Shown here: one piece after another, positions 8,890 through 21,144 of the stretch | How the letters are laid out: each line of letters opens with the position of its first letter | Numbering within the stretch: position 1 is the stretch's first letter | Assembly (NCBI RefSeq): GCF_001704295.1 | Contig: NZ_CP012334.1 | Location: 4,166,084 to 4,230,083 of the forward strand | Origin: Bordetella sp. H567 | GTDB lineage: Bacteria > Pseudomonadota > Gammaproteobacteria > Burkholderiales > Burkholderiaceae_B | Direction: 5' to 3' | Length of the DNA: 64,000 nucleotides | Notes under the pieces: generated by a model | Databases searched by the model: none | Told to the model about the DNA's origin: nothing | The model's input: only the letters and a program-made list of their open reading frames with translations | Made by a program: the position numbers and the translations under genes

Positions 8890-8897
8890 GGCCTGCG

Positions 8898-8948
8898 CAT
8901 CGCGCGCGCAGAAACCACCAGGGCGCGCCGCATCGCGCGCGCGGAAAC
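8898..8948 (+). repeat. Two 18-bp direct repeats before the ModA-like gene
   Basis: CATCGCGCGCGCAGAAAC at 8898-8915 recurs as CATCGCGCGCGCGGAAAC at 8931-8948 with one mismatch, a 33-bp spacing. They fill the 81-bp gap between the Mo subunit and the next gene. They may be a chance duplication or a binding or processing site. Confidence 0.5.
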
Positions 8949-8970
8949 TTCGAACCAACCAAGGAAACGC

Positions 8971-9666
8971 ATGAAATTGAACCTCTTCAGCGGCGGCGCC
9001 GCGAAAGCCGTCGTGACCGGCCTGCAGGCCGACTTCGAACAGCGCCATGGCGCCACGCTGGACGCCAGCTTCGGCGCGGTGGGAACCATGCGTGACAAGC
9101 TGCTGGCCGGTGCGCCCTGCGACGTCATCATTCTTTCCGATGCCTTGATCAAGGACCTGGAAAAGCAGGGGCATGTAGTTGCAGGCAGCGCGCGCCCGCT
9201 GGGACGCGTCGAAACGGGCGTGGCGGTGCGCACAGGCACGCCGCCCGTTACCGTCGCCGACGGGGCCTCGCTGAAAGCCACGCTGGCCGCCGCGCGTGGC
9301 CTGTATGTTCCCCACTTGAAACAATCGACCGCCGGGCAGCACATCGCGGACGTGCTGCGCAGGCTCGGCCTGGACGAAGCGCTCGCGGACCGCATACACG
9401 AATATCCGAACGGCGCGGTTGCGATGGGTGAGTTGGCCAAGACGACCGGCGACGGCATGGTCGGCTGCACGCAGGTGACGGAAATCCTGTACACGCCGGG
9501 CGTGACGCTGGTAGGGCAACTGCCGGAAGAATACGGATTGAGCACCGTCTACACGGCGGCCTGCTGCAGCAAGGCAAGCTATCCCGAGGCGGCCAAGGCT
9601 TTCGTGGAGACCCTGGGCGGCGCGGCCTCCCTGGCGCTGCGCAAGCAGGCGGGTTTCGTGGTCTGA
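8971..9666 (+). CDS. ModA-like substrate-binding domain protein lacking a signal peptide
   Basis: This 231-aa protein has the type II periplasmic-binding fold of molybdate-binding ModA relatives: LNLFSGGAAKAVVTGL, FGAVGTMRDKLLAGAPCDVI, then PNGAVAMGELAKTTGDGMVG and LPEEYG. It starts at MKLNLFSGGAAK, inside the mature domain, with a good AAGGA ribosome site six bases upstream. There is thus no export signal, and it should stay in the cytoplasm. No ModB or ModC follows. Its place directly after a molybdenum hydroxylase suggests a role in the enzyme's cofactor or substrate handling, which is inference. Confidence 0.82.
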   Translation: MKLNLFSGGAAKAVVTGLQADFEQRHGATLDASFGAVGTMRDKLLAGAPCDVIILSDALIKDLEKQGHVVAGSARPLGRVETGVAVRTGTPPVTVADGASLKATLAAARGLYVPHLKQSTAGQHIADVLRRLGLDEALADRIHEYPNGAVAMGELAKTTGDGMVGCTQVTEILYTPGVTLVGQLPEEYGLSTVYTAACCSKASYPEAAKAFVETLGGAASLALRKQAGFVV

Positions 9667-9679
9667 ATAGCGGTACGCG

Positions 9680-9949
9680 TTATTTGTGCAGCAGGCGCCG
9701 CATGGCAAGGCCCGCTGCGGCGCCGATCACCAAGGTGAACATGAAGGCCGCCACGGCCAGGATGGGCGCCTGGTCCACGAAGTCGCTGGTGAGCGTGGCG
9801 AACAGTACCCAGCCCCCGTTCACGACCGCCAGCGCCACGCACCCGCCCAGCGTGACACCGACACCCACGGCACGGCCGCACAAGGCGCCGCCCAAAATGG
9901 CAATGGCCACCACCGTGGCCATTCCCCAGAACAGATTTTCATACGCCAT
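9680..9949 (-). CDS. Small hypothetical integral membrane protein
   Basis: An 89-aa protein not recognised by family. Three hydrophobic segments are visible (about residues 6-25, 29-50 and 62-84) with a basic C-terminus (RRLLHK), consistent with three membrane helices. It lies 43 bp downstream of the 80-aa hypothetical gene on the same strand and converges on the ModA-like gene with a 13-bp gap. No function can be assigned. Confidence 0.6.
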   Translation of the reverse strand: MAYENLFWGMATVVAIAILGGALCGRAVGVGVTLGGCVALAVVNGGWVLFATLTSDFVDQAPILAVAAFMFTLVIGAAAGLAMRRLLHK

Positions 9950-9992
9950 CGCACCGCCGCCTTTCGACGAAAAGCGGCAGTGTACCGGCCAA

Positions 9993-10235
9993 TCAATTGT
10001 GTGAATACTCTGGCTCGCCGTTGTAGCGAACGCCGCGGATCCCTTGGAATAACTGGCGGCAATTGCGTTCCGCTTCGTCCTGCGAGTTGAAGGTGCGGGC
10101 GCCCGCCATCGTCCAGCATTTCTCCGGCGCGTTCACGCCGATCTTGCGAGTCCACACCTGCACACGGTATTTGCGGTCGCCGTCCGCTGCCACCGCGCAC
10201 CGCACCCGAAAGCCGTTGACCGTACGAGTCTCCAT
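9993..10235 (-). CDS. Small conserved-looking hypothetical protein
   Basis: An 80-aa soluble protein, METRTVNGFRVRCAV onward, with a basic-hydrophobic beta pattern, two tryptophans and three cysteines. No signal peptide, membrane segment or known motif was seen. An AAGGGAG ribosome site precedes the start at 10235. It probably shares a transcript with the membrane protein gene downstream. The function is unknown. Confidence 0.55.
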   Translation of the reverse strand: METRTVNGFRVRCAVAADGDRKYRVQVWTRKIGVNAPEKCWTMAGARTFNSQDEAERNCRQLFQGIRGVRYNGEPEYSHN

Positions 10236-10665
10236 GTGAACTCCCTTGTATGAGCAGCTCGCCGGGATGGCGGCCAGTTGAGCGGCATTTTGCCGCGCGG
10301 ATTAGGACGCCTTTATTGCGACTTGGAAACGAAAAGCGATAAATATTTTCTGAGTACGAACGCGTTTCCTGCCCAAAAACAACGCCGGCACACGGGCGGC
10401 CTACACGCGTTTGTAAGTTTTTGTTAAAGCCGCGTGGAACTTTACGGCTGAGCAGACCTGTTTCACCCCATTTCGCGGCACGGCCGTCCCCCGGAACAAG
10501 GCCCCATTGAAAACCACAAATCCACAAAAAAACACATTCCGCAGCCAGGGATGTAGCGGATTGTCGCCTTTTGATGAGGTGAGGGCCGGGCGGAAATCAG
10601 ACTTTTACCCGACAATAGAGCCGTTACTTTCCACAGCTGCCGTGGCAGCAAAGCGCAGGAACATC
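10236..10665. promoter_or_regulatory. 430-bp divergent intergenic region
   Basis: Between the 80-aa hypothetical gene (-) and the PXPV gene (+) lies a region that is clearly more AT-rich than its surroundings around 10300-10430. It most likely holds the two divergent promoters. A compact inverted repeat GCTGCC-GT-GGCAGC at 10636-10649 sits just before the PXPV ribosome site. A short open frame from 10507 runs in frame into the PXPV gene but lacks coding character. No further gene was found. Confidence 0.45.
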
Positions 10666-10989
10666 ATGATCAAACGTTGGATAGTCTCTGGCCTTGGCGC
10701 CGCCGCCCTGCTGGCCTCGGGCGTTGCGCTGGCTCACGTGGATGTGGGTATCTCCATCGGAGTTCCCCCGCTGATCGTGGGGGCCCCTGTCTATGCCGCG
10801 CCAGCCCCCGTCTATATGGCGCCGCCCGCCCCGGTCTACGTGGCGCCGCCCCCCGTAGTGGTGGCCCCCCGCCCGGTGTACGTGGCGCCCCGGCCCTACT
10901 ATTACCCCGGGCCCTACTACCATGGCGGCCCGCGCTACTACCGCGAGCGCTGGGACAACGACCATCACGGCAAGGGCCATCACCACTGA
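10666..10989 (+). CDS. PXPV-repeat secreted protein with His-rich C-terminus
   Basis: A 107-aa exported protein. A signal peptide (MIKRWIVSGLGAAALLASGV, cleaved near ALA-H) is followed by a short beta-like stretch, about six tandem Pro-Val units (APVYAAP, APVYMAPP, APVYVAPP, RPVYVAP), a Tyr/Pro/Gly segment and a tail rich in His (NDHHGKGHHH). This is the PXPV repeat family, common in Burkholderiales as small envelope proteins of unknown role. The His tail could bind metal, which is inference. The ATG at 10666 was chosen for its signal peptide and the upstream AGGA. Confidence 0.85.
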   Translation: MIKRWIVSGLGAAALLASGVALAHVDVGISIGVPPLIVGAPVYAAPAPVYMAPPAPVYVAPPPVVVAPRPVYVAPRPYYYPGPYYHGGPRYYRERWDNDHHGKGHHH

Positions 10990-11051
10990 TCGGCGCTTCG
11001 CGGGAAACTCCCATCCATGCTTGGGGTGCCGCCTACGTGCGGCCCCAAAAA

Positions 11052-11087
11052 AAGAAACCCGCCGGGGAACCGAGCGGGTTTCTTTTT
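11052..11087. terminator. Rho-independent terminator, probably bidirectional
   Basis: An 11-bp perfect stem AAGAAACCCGC / GCGGGTTTCTT at 11052-11062 and 11074-11084 is flanked by a T run on the plus strand and an A run on the other side. It lies between the convergent PXPV gene and serS and can end transcripts from both directions. Confidence 0.85.
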
Positions 11088-11192
11088 GGCAAGGCCCGGC
11101 GCCGCCCCGGATGGCCTAGCGGCCATGGGCAGGCGGACGCGTCGAGCGCGCCCCCCGCCCCTCCGGATACCCGCGGCGCGGGCGACCGGCGG

Positions 11193-13924
<2,732 letters not shown>

Positions 13925-14111
13925 GGGGGAAGAAGAAGGCAATCGAGAAAGTATTACACCAGATATGCGGGCGAAGCCCGCCAAGGCAAGCCGCCGGCGG
14001 GTATTTCCGGTGTTCGGTTGTCCGGTGCTCGGCGTGAGGCCGCGACGAGGAGTCAAAGTACCTATGGGGCGGCATCCCTCGGGAAAACCCCGGCTGGCGG
14101 ACTGTAAATAA

Positions 14112-14131
14112 TTTTCAGGATAATCTGAAAA
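14112..14131. promoter_or_regulatory. Inverted repeat upstream of the D-amino-acid operon
   Basis: TTTTCAG-GATAAT-CTGAAAA is a perfect 7-bp inverted repeat with a 6-bp spacer in an AT-rich patch 42 bp before the dehydratase-like gene. It resembles operators of RpiR-type regulators in having TGAAA/TTTCA half-sites. The RpiR gene at 21145 inside the operon is a likely binder, by inference. Confidence 0.5.
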
Positions 14132-14173
14132 AACGGATTTCCCGGTAAAAGTTTTCAGCCCGGCGGTGCCGAC

Positions 14174-15505
14174 ATGCCAGATTCCACCCCTTGCTATCCT
14201 CCCGTCGACCCGGTCGGCAAAGGGCTGGGCGCCCTTCCCGCCGGCTGTACGCCCACCCAGGTCGCCGGGCTGGGCTGGAACCTGCTGGCCGAGGACGTGA
14301 GCCTGCCCGTAGCGGTCCTGTATGAATCGCGCATACGCCACAACCTGGCGTGGATGCAGGAATTCATGCGCGCCTATCGCGTACAACTGGCCCCGCACGG
14401 CAAAACGACGATGAGCCCCGCGCTGTTCCATCGCCAGCTGCAGGGGGGTGCCTGGGGCATCACGCTGGCCACCGCGCCGCAAGTCCATGCGGCCTACCGC
14501 TACGGCGTGCGGCGCATCCTGATGGCCAACCAGCTGGTGGGCCGCGCCAACATGGCGCTGGTCGCGCAGATGCTGGAGGATCCGGCCTTCCAGTTCTGCT
14601 GCCTGGTCGACGACCCGGCCAATATCGCCAGGCTGGGCGAGTATTTCGCCGGCCAGGGACGCGTGCTGCGGGTCCTGGTGGAGCTGGGCGTGCCCGGCGG
14701 CCGCACCGGCGTGCGCGACGACGCGGCGCTGCGGCGGGTGGTCGACGAAGTGGCACGCTGGCCCCAATCGCTGGCCTTGGCCGGCGTGGAGCTGTACGAA
14801 GGCGTGCTGTCCGACGAAGGCCAAATACGCGATTTCCTGCGCCGCGCTGTGTCCACCCTGCGCGACCTGCAGTCGCACGGCGCGCTGGCGCCCGGCGGCG
14901 CGGCCATCCTGACCGGCGCGGGATCGGCGTGGTTCGACGTGGTCGCCCAGGAGTTTTCCGGGTTGGACATCGGCCGCCCGCTGGACATCGTGCTGCGTCC
15001 CGGCTGTTACCTGAGCCACGACGTGGGCATCTATCGCGGCGCGGCCAAGCGCATCGGCCGCGACAACGATGTCGCGCGCGGCATGGCGCCCGGCCTGATG
15101 CCGGCGCTCCAGGTATGGGCCTACGTGCAATCGCTGCCCGAACCGGGCCGCGCCATCATCGGGCTGGGCAAGCGGGACGCCGCCTTTGATGCCGGCCTGC
15201 CCGTTCCCGCGCGGCACTACAGGCCCGGCGCGGCCGCGCCGCGGGCCGCCAGATCGGGGGGGGTCCCATCGGTGGCCGTCCCGGGTGGCCGTGCGGCGCC
15301 GGCAGCCGCGCCGGCCGGCTGGGAGGTAACCGCGATGATGGACCAGCATGCCTTCATGCGCATCGCCGACGGCGACGACATCCAGGTGGGCGACATGATC
15401 GGCTTCGACATCTCGCATCCCTGCCTGACCTTCGACAAATGGAAGCAGGTGCTATTGGTGGACGACGATTACCGCGTCGTCGATATTGCACAAACCTTTT
15501 TCTGA
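14174..15505 (+). CDS. PLP-dependent D-amino-acid dehydratase/deaminase (DSD1-like, alanine racemase fold)
   Basis: A 443-aa enzyme of the D-serine dehydratase / D-threonine aldolase group. The alanine-racemase-like N-domain carries the PLP lysine K77 in LAPHGKTTMSPALF. The C-terminal D-serine-dehydratase-like domain has the expected zinc pair His392 (MDQHAFMRI) and Cys417 (FDISHPCLTF). It would turn D-serine or D-threonine into ammonia and a 2-oxo acid; relatives are often named amino acid deaminase. Residues 350-382 are a low-complexity Ala/Pro/Gly/Arg insertion before the zinc site. It is first in a long operon with a peptide transporter, D-aminoacylase and RidA, which supports a D-amino-acid role. 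An aldolase activity is the main alternative. Confidence 0.85.
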   Translation: MPDSTPCYPPVDPVGKGLGALPAGCTPTQVAGLGWNLLAEDVSLPVAVLYESRIRHNLAWMQEFMRAYRVQLAPHGKTTMSPALFHRQLQGGAWGITLATAPQVHAAYRYGVRRILMANQLVGRANMALVAQMLEDPAFQFCCLVDDPANIARLGEYFAGQGRVLRVLVELGVPGGRTGVRDDAALRRVVDEVARWPQSLALAGVELYEGVLSDEGQIRDFLRRAVSTLRDLQSHGALAPGGAAILTGAGSAWFDVVAQEFSGLDIGRPLDIVLRPGCYLSHDVGIYRGAAKRIGRDNDVARGMAPGLMPALQVWAYVQSLPEPGRAIIGLGKRDAAFDAGLPVPARHYRPGAAAPRAARSGGVPSVAVPGGRAAPAAAPAGWEVTAMMDQHAFMRIADGDDIQVGDMIGFDISHPCLTFDKWKQVLLVDDDYRVVDIAQTFF

Positions 15506-15665
15506 CGCCCCCCGCGATATCGCGTCAACGCTGGCCGGCGGCATCCAGGCCCTCCCGCGCCCGAGCCTTTCCGACAGCATCCATGCGATATCGCCCAAGC
15601 GCCTTTTGTGTCTTGTATTTCCCGCCCGGCGGCGCCGTCCGTCCTGACCTTCTGGAGCACACTCG

Positions 15666-17222
15666 ATGAACGCATTGGTCTCCCGTCGCCGCGACGGGCT
15701 GAAAACGATTTTGCTCGCGGCCGCGCTGGGCGTGGCCGCATGGGGCGCGCCGGCGCACGCGGCGCCCGAGAAGGGCGGCACGATTTCGGTGGCCACCATA
15801 GGCGAGCCGCCGACGCTGGATCCGATGGCGAGCACGGCGGACCTGGTCGGCATGATCAGCCAGCACATCTACGAAACGCTGTACACCTTCGACGCCAAGT
15901 GGAACCTGACGCCGCTGCTGGCGCAGGCCCTGCCCAGCATCAGCGCCGACGGCCTGACCGTCACCATCCCCTTGCGCGCCGACGTCAGCTTCCATGACGG
16001 CAGCAAGATGCGCGTCGAAGACGTCATCGCGTCGCTGCAGCGCTGGACCGCCACGGCATCGCGCGGCAAGCAGACCGCCCCGCTGATCAAGACCATCGAG
16101 GCAGCCGACGATCACACCGTGCGCATTACCCTGACGCAGCCGTATGCGCCGCTGACGGCCCTGCTGGCCATGAACAATGCCGCGGCGGTCGTCATGCCCA
16201 AGAGCAAAATCGCGGCAACGATCACCGACTACATCGGCACCGGCCCCTACATGGTCAAGGCGCGCGTGCCGGACCAATACCTGCAACTGGTGCGCTTCCC
16301 GGGCTATACCTCCCGCGGCGGCCAACCCGACGGCTACGGCGGCGCGCGCCAGCAGAACCTGGACGAAATCCGCTTCGTGCCCGTGCCGAACGCCAATACC
16401 CGCCTGGAAAGCGCCGTGGCCGGCCAATACGACTACGTCGATTCCATCGCCGTGGAATCCGCCGGCAAGCTGAAGTCCGGCAAGTCGCAGGCCGTGCTGC
16501 TCAAGCCCTTCGGCTGGCCGCGCCTGGTCATGAATACCAAACAAGGCATCATGTCCAACCTGAAGATGCGCCAGGCCGTGCAGATGGCGCTGAATGAAGA
16601 GGACATGCTGGCCGCCGCCTTCGGCAGTACCGACTACTACACCGTGGACGGCGCCATGTATCCCAAGGGCTATCCCTGGTACACCGACCGCGGCACCCAG
16701 GCCTACAACAAGGGCGATACCGAAGGCGCCAAGAAACTGATCGCCGCCGCCGGCATTCCCGACCGCACCATCCGCATACTGACCAGCCAGCAATACGAAT
16801 TCCACTACAAGATGGCGCTGGTCGCGGCCGAATACCTGAAGCAGGCCGGCTTCAAGGTCGATATGCAGGTGGTCGACTGGGCCACGCTGACGCAGCGCCG
16901 CCAGGATCCGGCCGTGTGGGATATCTTCATTACGCACAGCCCCTTCCTGCCGGAACCCGCGCTGATCGACTTTCCGTCGAAGAACTCTCCGGGATGGTGG
17001 GACACGCCGCGCCGCAACCAGGCGCTGGACGCCTTCAACCGCGCCACCTCGCAGGAAGAGCGCGTCAAGCTCTGGGGCGACGTGCAACAGGCCATCTCCG
17101 ATGAAGTGCCCTTCATCAAGGTGGGCGACTTCAACGCGGTGGCGGCCAAGTCGCCCGCGCTGGAAGGCGTGACGCCGGCACCCTGGCCTTACTTCTGGAA
17201 TGCGTGGAAGGCGTCGAAGTAA
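15666..17222 (+). CDS. Dipeptide/oligopeptide ABC transporter, substrate-binding protein (family 5)
   Basis: A 518-aa periplasmic binding protein with a signal peptide ending PAHAA near residue 33. Family SBP_bac_5 features follow: GGTISVATIGEPPTLDPMAS, LVGMISQHIYETLYTFDAKW, PLLAQALPSISADGLTVTIP and DVSFHDGSKMRVEDVIASLQ. It captures peptides or related amides in the periplasm. It lies 160 bp after the dehydratase-like gene and 21 bp before its permease partner. The operon context suggests D-amino-acid-containing peptides or N-acyl-D-amino acids as ligands, which is inference. Confidence 0.95.
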   Translation: MNALVSRRRDGLKTILLAAALGVAAWGAPAHAAPEKGGTISVATIGEPPTLDPMASTADLVGMISQHIYETLYTFDAKWNLTPLLAQALPSISADGLTVTIPLRADVSFHDGSKMRVEDVIASLQRWTATASRGKQTAPLIKTIEAADDHTVRITLTQPYAPLTALLAMNNAAAVVMPKSKIAATITDYIGTGPYMVKARVPDQYLQLVRFPGYTSRGGQPDGYGGARQQNLDEIRFVPVPNANTRLESAVAGQYDYVDSIAVESAGKLKSGKSQAVLLKPFGWPRLVMNTKQGIMSNLKMRQAVQMALNEEDMLAAAFGSTDYYTVDGAMYPKGYPWYTDRGTQAYNKGDTEGAKKLIAAAGIPDRTIRILTSQQYEFHYKMALVAAEYLKQAGFKVDMQVVDWATLTQRRQDPAVWDIFITHSPFLPEPALIDFPSKNSPGWWDTPRRNQALDAFNRATSQEERVKLWGDVQQAISDEVPFIKVGDFNAVAAKSPALEGVTPAPWPYFWNAWKASK

Positions 17223-17243
17223 TCGGCGCATCGAGGATTTCCT

Positions 17244-18185
17244 GTGTTGTCCTATCTTTTCAATCGCCTGCTCGGCCTGGTCGCCGTCATGTTCCTGGTG
17301 GCCACGATCGTTTTCGTGATCATCCGGGTGACGCCCGGCGACCCAGCCGCGGTGATGCTGGGTCCCGAAGCCAGCCAGCAGGATATTTCGGCCCTGCGCA
17401 CGCGGCTGGGGTTGGACCGGCCGCTGCCCGTGCAGTACGTGACGTGGCTGGGACAGCTGGCGCGCGGCGACCTGGGCCAGTCCATCTTCCTGAACAAGCC
17501 CGTGCTGTCCGCGCTGGCCGATCGCGCGGAGCCGACGTTCTGGCTCACGCTGCTGTCGCTGATCATCGCCACCGCCATCGCGCTGCCGGTCGGCATCCTC
17601 TCGGCGGTCCGGCGCGGCACCGCGCTGGACCAATCGGTGCTGAGCTTTTCCATGTTCACCTCCAGCGTGCCCAGCTTCTGGCTGGGACTGCTGCTGATGC
17701 AGGTCTTCGCGGTGAAGCTGGGCTGGCTGCCGGTGTCGGGCTATGGCGGGCCGGATGCATCGTTCGCCACGCGGCTCAGCCATCTAGTGCTGCCGGCGGT
17801 CGTGCTGGGCCTGGTCAATTCGGCGCTGATCACGCGCTTCATCCGGGCCAGCATGCTGGACGTGCTGCGCGACGACTATGTGCGCACGGCCCGCGCCAAG
17901 GGACTGCCGGAGCGCAAGGTCATCATCAAGCATGCGGTGCGCAACGCCCTGATTCCCATTTTGACCGTGCTGGGCCTGACCACGGCACTGCTGGTCAGCG
18001 GCGCCGTGGTCACCGAAACGGTATTCGGCCTGCCCGGCGTGGGCAGCCTGGTGGTGTCCGCGGTGCTGCGGCGCGACTATCCCGTGATCCAGGGCGCGCT
18101 GCTCGTGGTCGCGGCGATCTACGTGTTGATCAATCTTTTCATCGACCTGCTCTATCTGGCGGTCGATCCGCGAGTACGCTACTGA
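17244..18185 (+). CDS. Dipeptide-type ABC transporter permease (DppB-like)
   Basis: A 313-aa inner-membrane permease with the conserved N-terminus (LSYLFNRLLGLVAVMFLVAT), RVTPGDPAAVMLG, LGLDRPLPVQYVTWLGQLAR and GDLGQSIF. The EAA loop that contacts the ATPase is ARAKGLPERKVIIKHAVRNA. Five to six membrane helices are visible. The start is GTG at 17244 after GAGG; TTG 17247 is possible. Its stop overlaps the next start by one base (TGATG). Confidence 0.95.
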   Translation: MLSYLFNRLLGLVAVMFLVATIVFVIIRVTPGDPAAVMLGPEASQQDISALRTRLGLDRPLPVQYVTWLGQLARGDLGQSIFLNKPVLSALADRAEPTFWLTLLSLIIATAIALPVGILSAVRRGTALDQSVLSFSMFTSSVPSFWLGLLLMQVFAVKLGWLPVSGYGGPDASFATRLSHLVLPAVVLGLVNSALITRFIRASMLDVLRDDYVRTARAKGLPERKVIIKHAVRNALIPILTVLGLTTALLVSGAVVTETVFGLPGVGSLVVSAVLRRDYPVIQGALLVVAAIYVLINLFIDLLYLAVDPRVRY

Positions 18186-19054
18186 TGTCCATGGCCATTT
18201 CCTCGCATGCCGGCGGCGAACGCTGGCAGGTCCTGCGGCTGCTGGTCGCGCGCAAGACCGTGCTGCTGAGCGTGCTCGTGCTGGTCGTCCTGGTGGGCGC
18301 CGCGCTGCTGGCGCCGCTGATCAGTCCCTACGATCCCTTCAAGCTGTCCATCGTCAATCGCCTGAAGCCGCCCAGCGCGGCACACTGGTTCGGCACCGAC
18401 GACTTCGGCCGCGACGTATTCAGCCGCGTCGTCTACGGCGGGCGGCTGTCGCTGACGGTGGGCTTCGCCGTGGTGGTGCTGTCCAGCATCCTGGGTATCG
18501 CGCTGGGCCTGGTGGCGGGCTTCTTTCGTGGTGCCGATAAATTCGTGTCACGGCTGATCGACGCCATGATGGCCTTCCCGGACATCCTGCTGGCGATTTC
18601 CCTCGTGGCGGCGCTGGGCCCCTCGGTGCTGAACGTGGTGATCGCCCTGGGCATCGTCTACACCCCCCGCCTGGCGCGCATCGTGCGCGCATCGACGCTG
18701 GTGATCCGTGAACTGCCCTTCGTGGAAGCGGCGCGCGCGCTGGGCGTGTCGACGCACCGCATCGTCGCCGTGCACGTGCTGCGCAACCTGATATCGCCCA
18801 TCCTGGTGCAGGGCACCTTCATCTTCGCCTATGCCATCCTGGCGGAGGCCGGGCTGTCCTTCCTGGGCGTGGGCGTGTCGCCCGATATCCCCACCTGGGG
18901 CACGATGATCAACGCCGGCCAGCAGTACATGGGCTCGGCCGACTGGATCATGATTTTTCCGGGCATCGCCATCGTGCTGTCGGTGTTGTCCCTGCAATTG
19001 GTGGGCGACGGGCTGCGCGATGTGCTGGACCCGCGCCTGCGCAAGGAGTTGTGA
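18185..19054 (+). CDS. Dipeptide-type ABC transporter permease (DppC-like)
   Basis: A 289-aa second permease subunit. The N-terminal membrane helix is followed by [30 protein letters not shown] and the EAA loop [20 protein letters not shown]. The C-terminal half has [19 protein letters not shown]. The ATG at 18185 overlaps the previous stop by one base, which fixes the start. It pairs with the DppB-like subunit to form the channel. Confidence 0.95.
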   Translation: MSMAISSHAGGERWQVLRLLVARKTVLLSVLVLVVLVGAALLAPLISPYDPFKLSIVNRLKPPSAAHWFGTDDFGRDVFSRVVYGGRLSLTVGFAVVVLSSILGIALGLVAGFFRGADKFVSRLIDAMMAFPDILLAISLVAALGPSVLNVVIALGIVYTPRLARIVRASTLVIRELPFVEAARALGVSTHRIVAVHVLRNLISPILVQGTFIFAYAILAEAGLSFLGVGVSPDIPTWGTMINAGQQYMGSADWIMIFPGIAIVLSVLSLQLVGDGLRDVLDPRLRKEL

Positions 19055-19056
19055 GC

Positions 19057-20060
<1,004 letters not shown>

Positions 20061-20064
<4 letters not shown>

Positions 20065-21107
20065 TGGACGCCATGACCGATGCTACTTCCCATGCCAGCG
20101 CCGCGGCTGTCGCCCCGGCGGCCGATGCCGGCCAGGCGCGCGAGGCGGGCCCCTTGCTGCGCGTGCAGGACCTGCGCGTGCACTTCCCCACGTCATCGCG
20201 GCGCGGCGCGCCGGTCGTCAAGGCGGTGGACGGCGTCAGCTTCGACGTGCGCCGCAATTCCATCGTCGGCCTGGTCGGCGAATCCGGCTCGGGCAAGACC
20301 ACGACGGGTCGCGCGCTGCTGCGCCTGCTGCCGGCCACGGGCGGGCGCGTGCTTTTCGACGGCACCGACCTGAGCGGCCTGGACGAACGCGCGATGCTGC
20401 CCTGGCGGCGCCGCATGCAGATCGTGTTCCAGGATCCCTATGCCAGCCTGAATCCGCGCATGACGGTGGCTGAAATCCTGGGCGAGGCCCTGGACACGCA
20501 CAAGCTGGCGCGCGGCCGCCGGCAGGAGCGCATCGCCGAACTGCTGACGCGCGTCGGCCTGAACGCCGACCACGCCAGGCGCTACCCGCACGAGTTTTCC
20601 GGCGGCCAGCGCCAGCGCATCGGCATCGCGCGCGCCCTGGCCGTCGAGCCGGATTTCATCGTCGCGGACGAACCGGTTTCCGCGCTGGACGTCTCCGTGC
20701 AGGCGCAGGTGCTGAACCTGCTGCAGGACCTGCAGCGCGACCTGGGCCTGGCCATGCTGTTCGTCGCCCACGACCTGGGGGTGGTGAACTACCTGTGCGA
20801 TGAAGTCGTCGTACTGTATCTGGGCCGGGTCATGGAAAGCGGGCCGACGCGACGCGTCTATGCGGCGCCGCGCCACCCGTATACGCGCGCCCTGCTGTCC
20901 GCGGCACCGGTGCCGGACCCGCGCGCAGCACGCAAGCGCATCCTGCTGAAGGGCGATATTCCCAGCCCCATCGACCCGCCTTCCGGCTGCGTCTTCCGCA
21001 CGCGCTGCCCGCACGCCATCGATGCCTGTGCCCGCACGGTGCCGCAGGTCGAAGCGGTGGGCGGCGGGCAGATGGTGGCCTGCCTGCGGGCCGCCGAGCT
21101 GGCCTGA
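20061..21107 (+). CDS. Dipeptide-type ABC transporter ATP-binding protein (DppF-like)
   Basis: A 348-aa ATPase with Walker [17 protein letters not shown]-loop [15 protein letters not shown], signature [15 protein letters not shown], Walker [14 protein letters not shown] and H-loop [10 protein letters not shown]. The C-terminal Cys motif is [12 protein letters not shown]. It overlaps the DppD-like stop (ATGA at 20061-20064). The first 30 residues are a variable Ala-rich leader. It completes a five-gene transporter. Confidence 0.95.
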
Positions 21108-21144
21108 ACGCAGACACACCCGAAGACTTCCTCCGGAAAACCCC

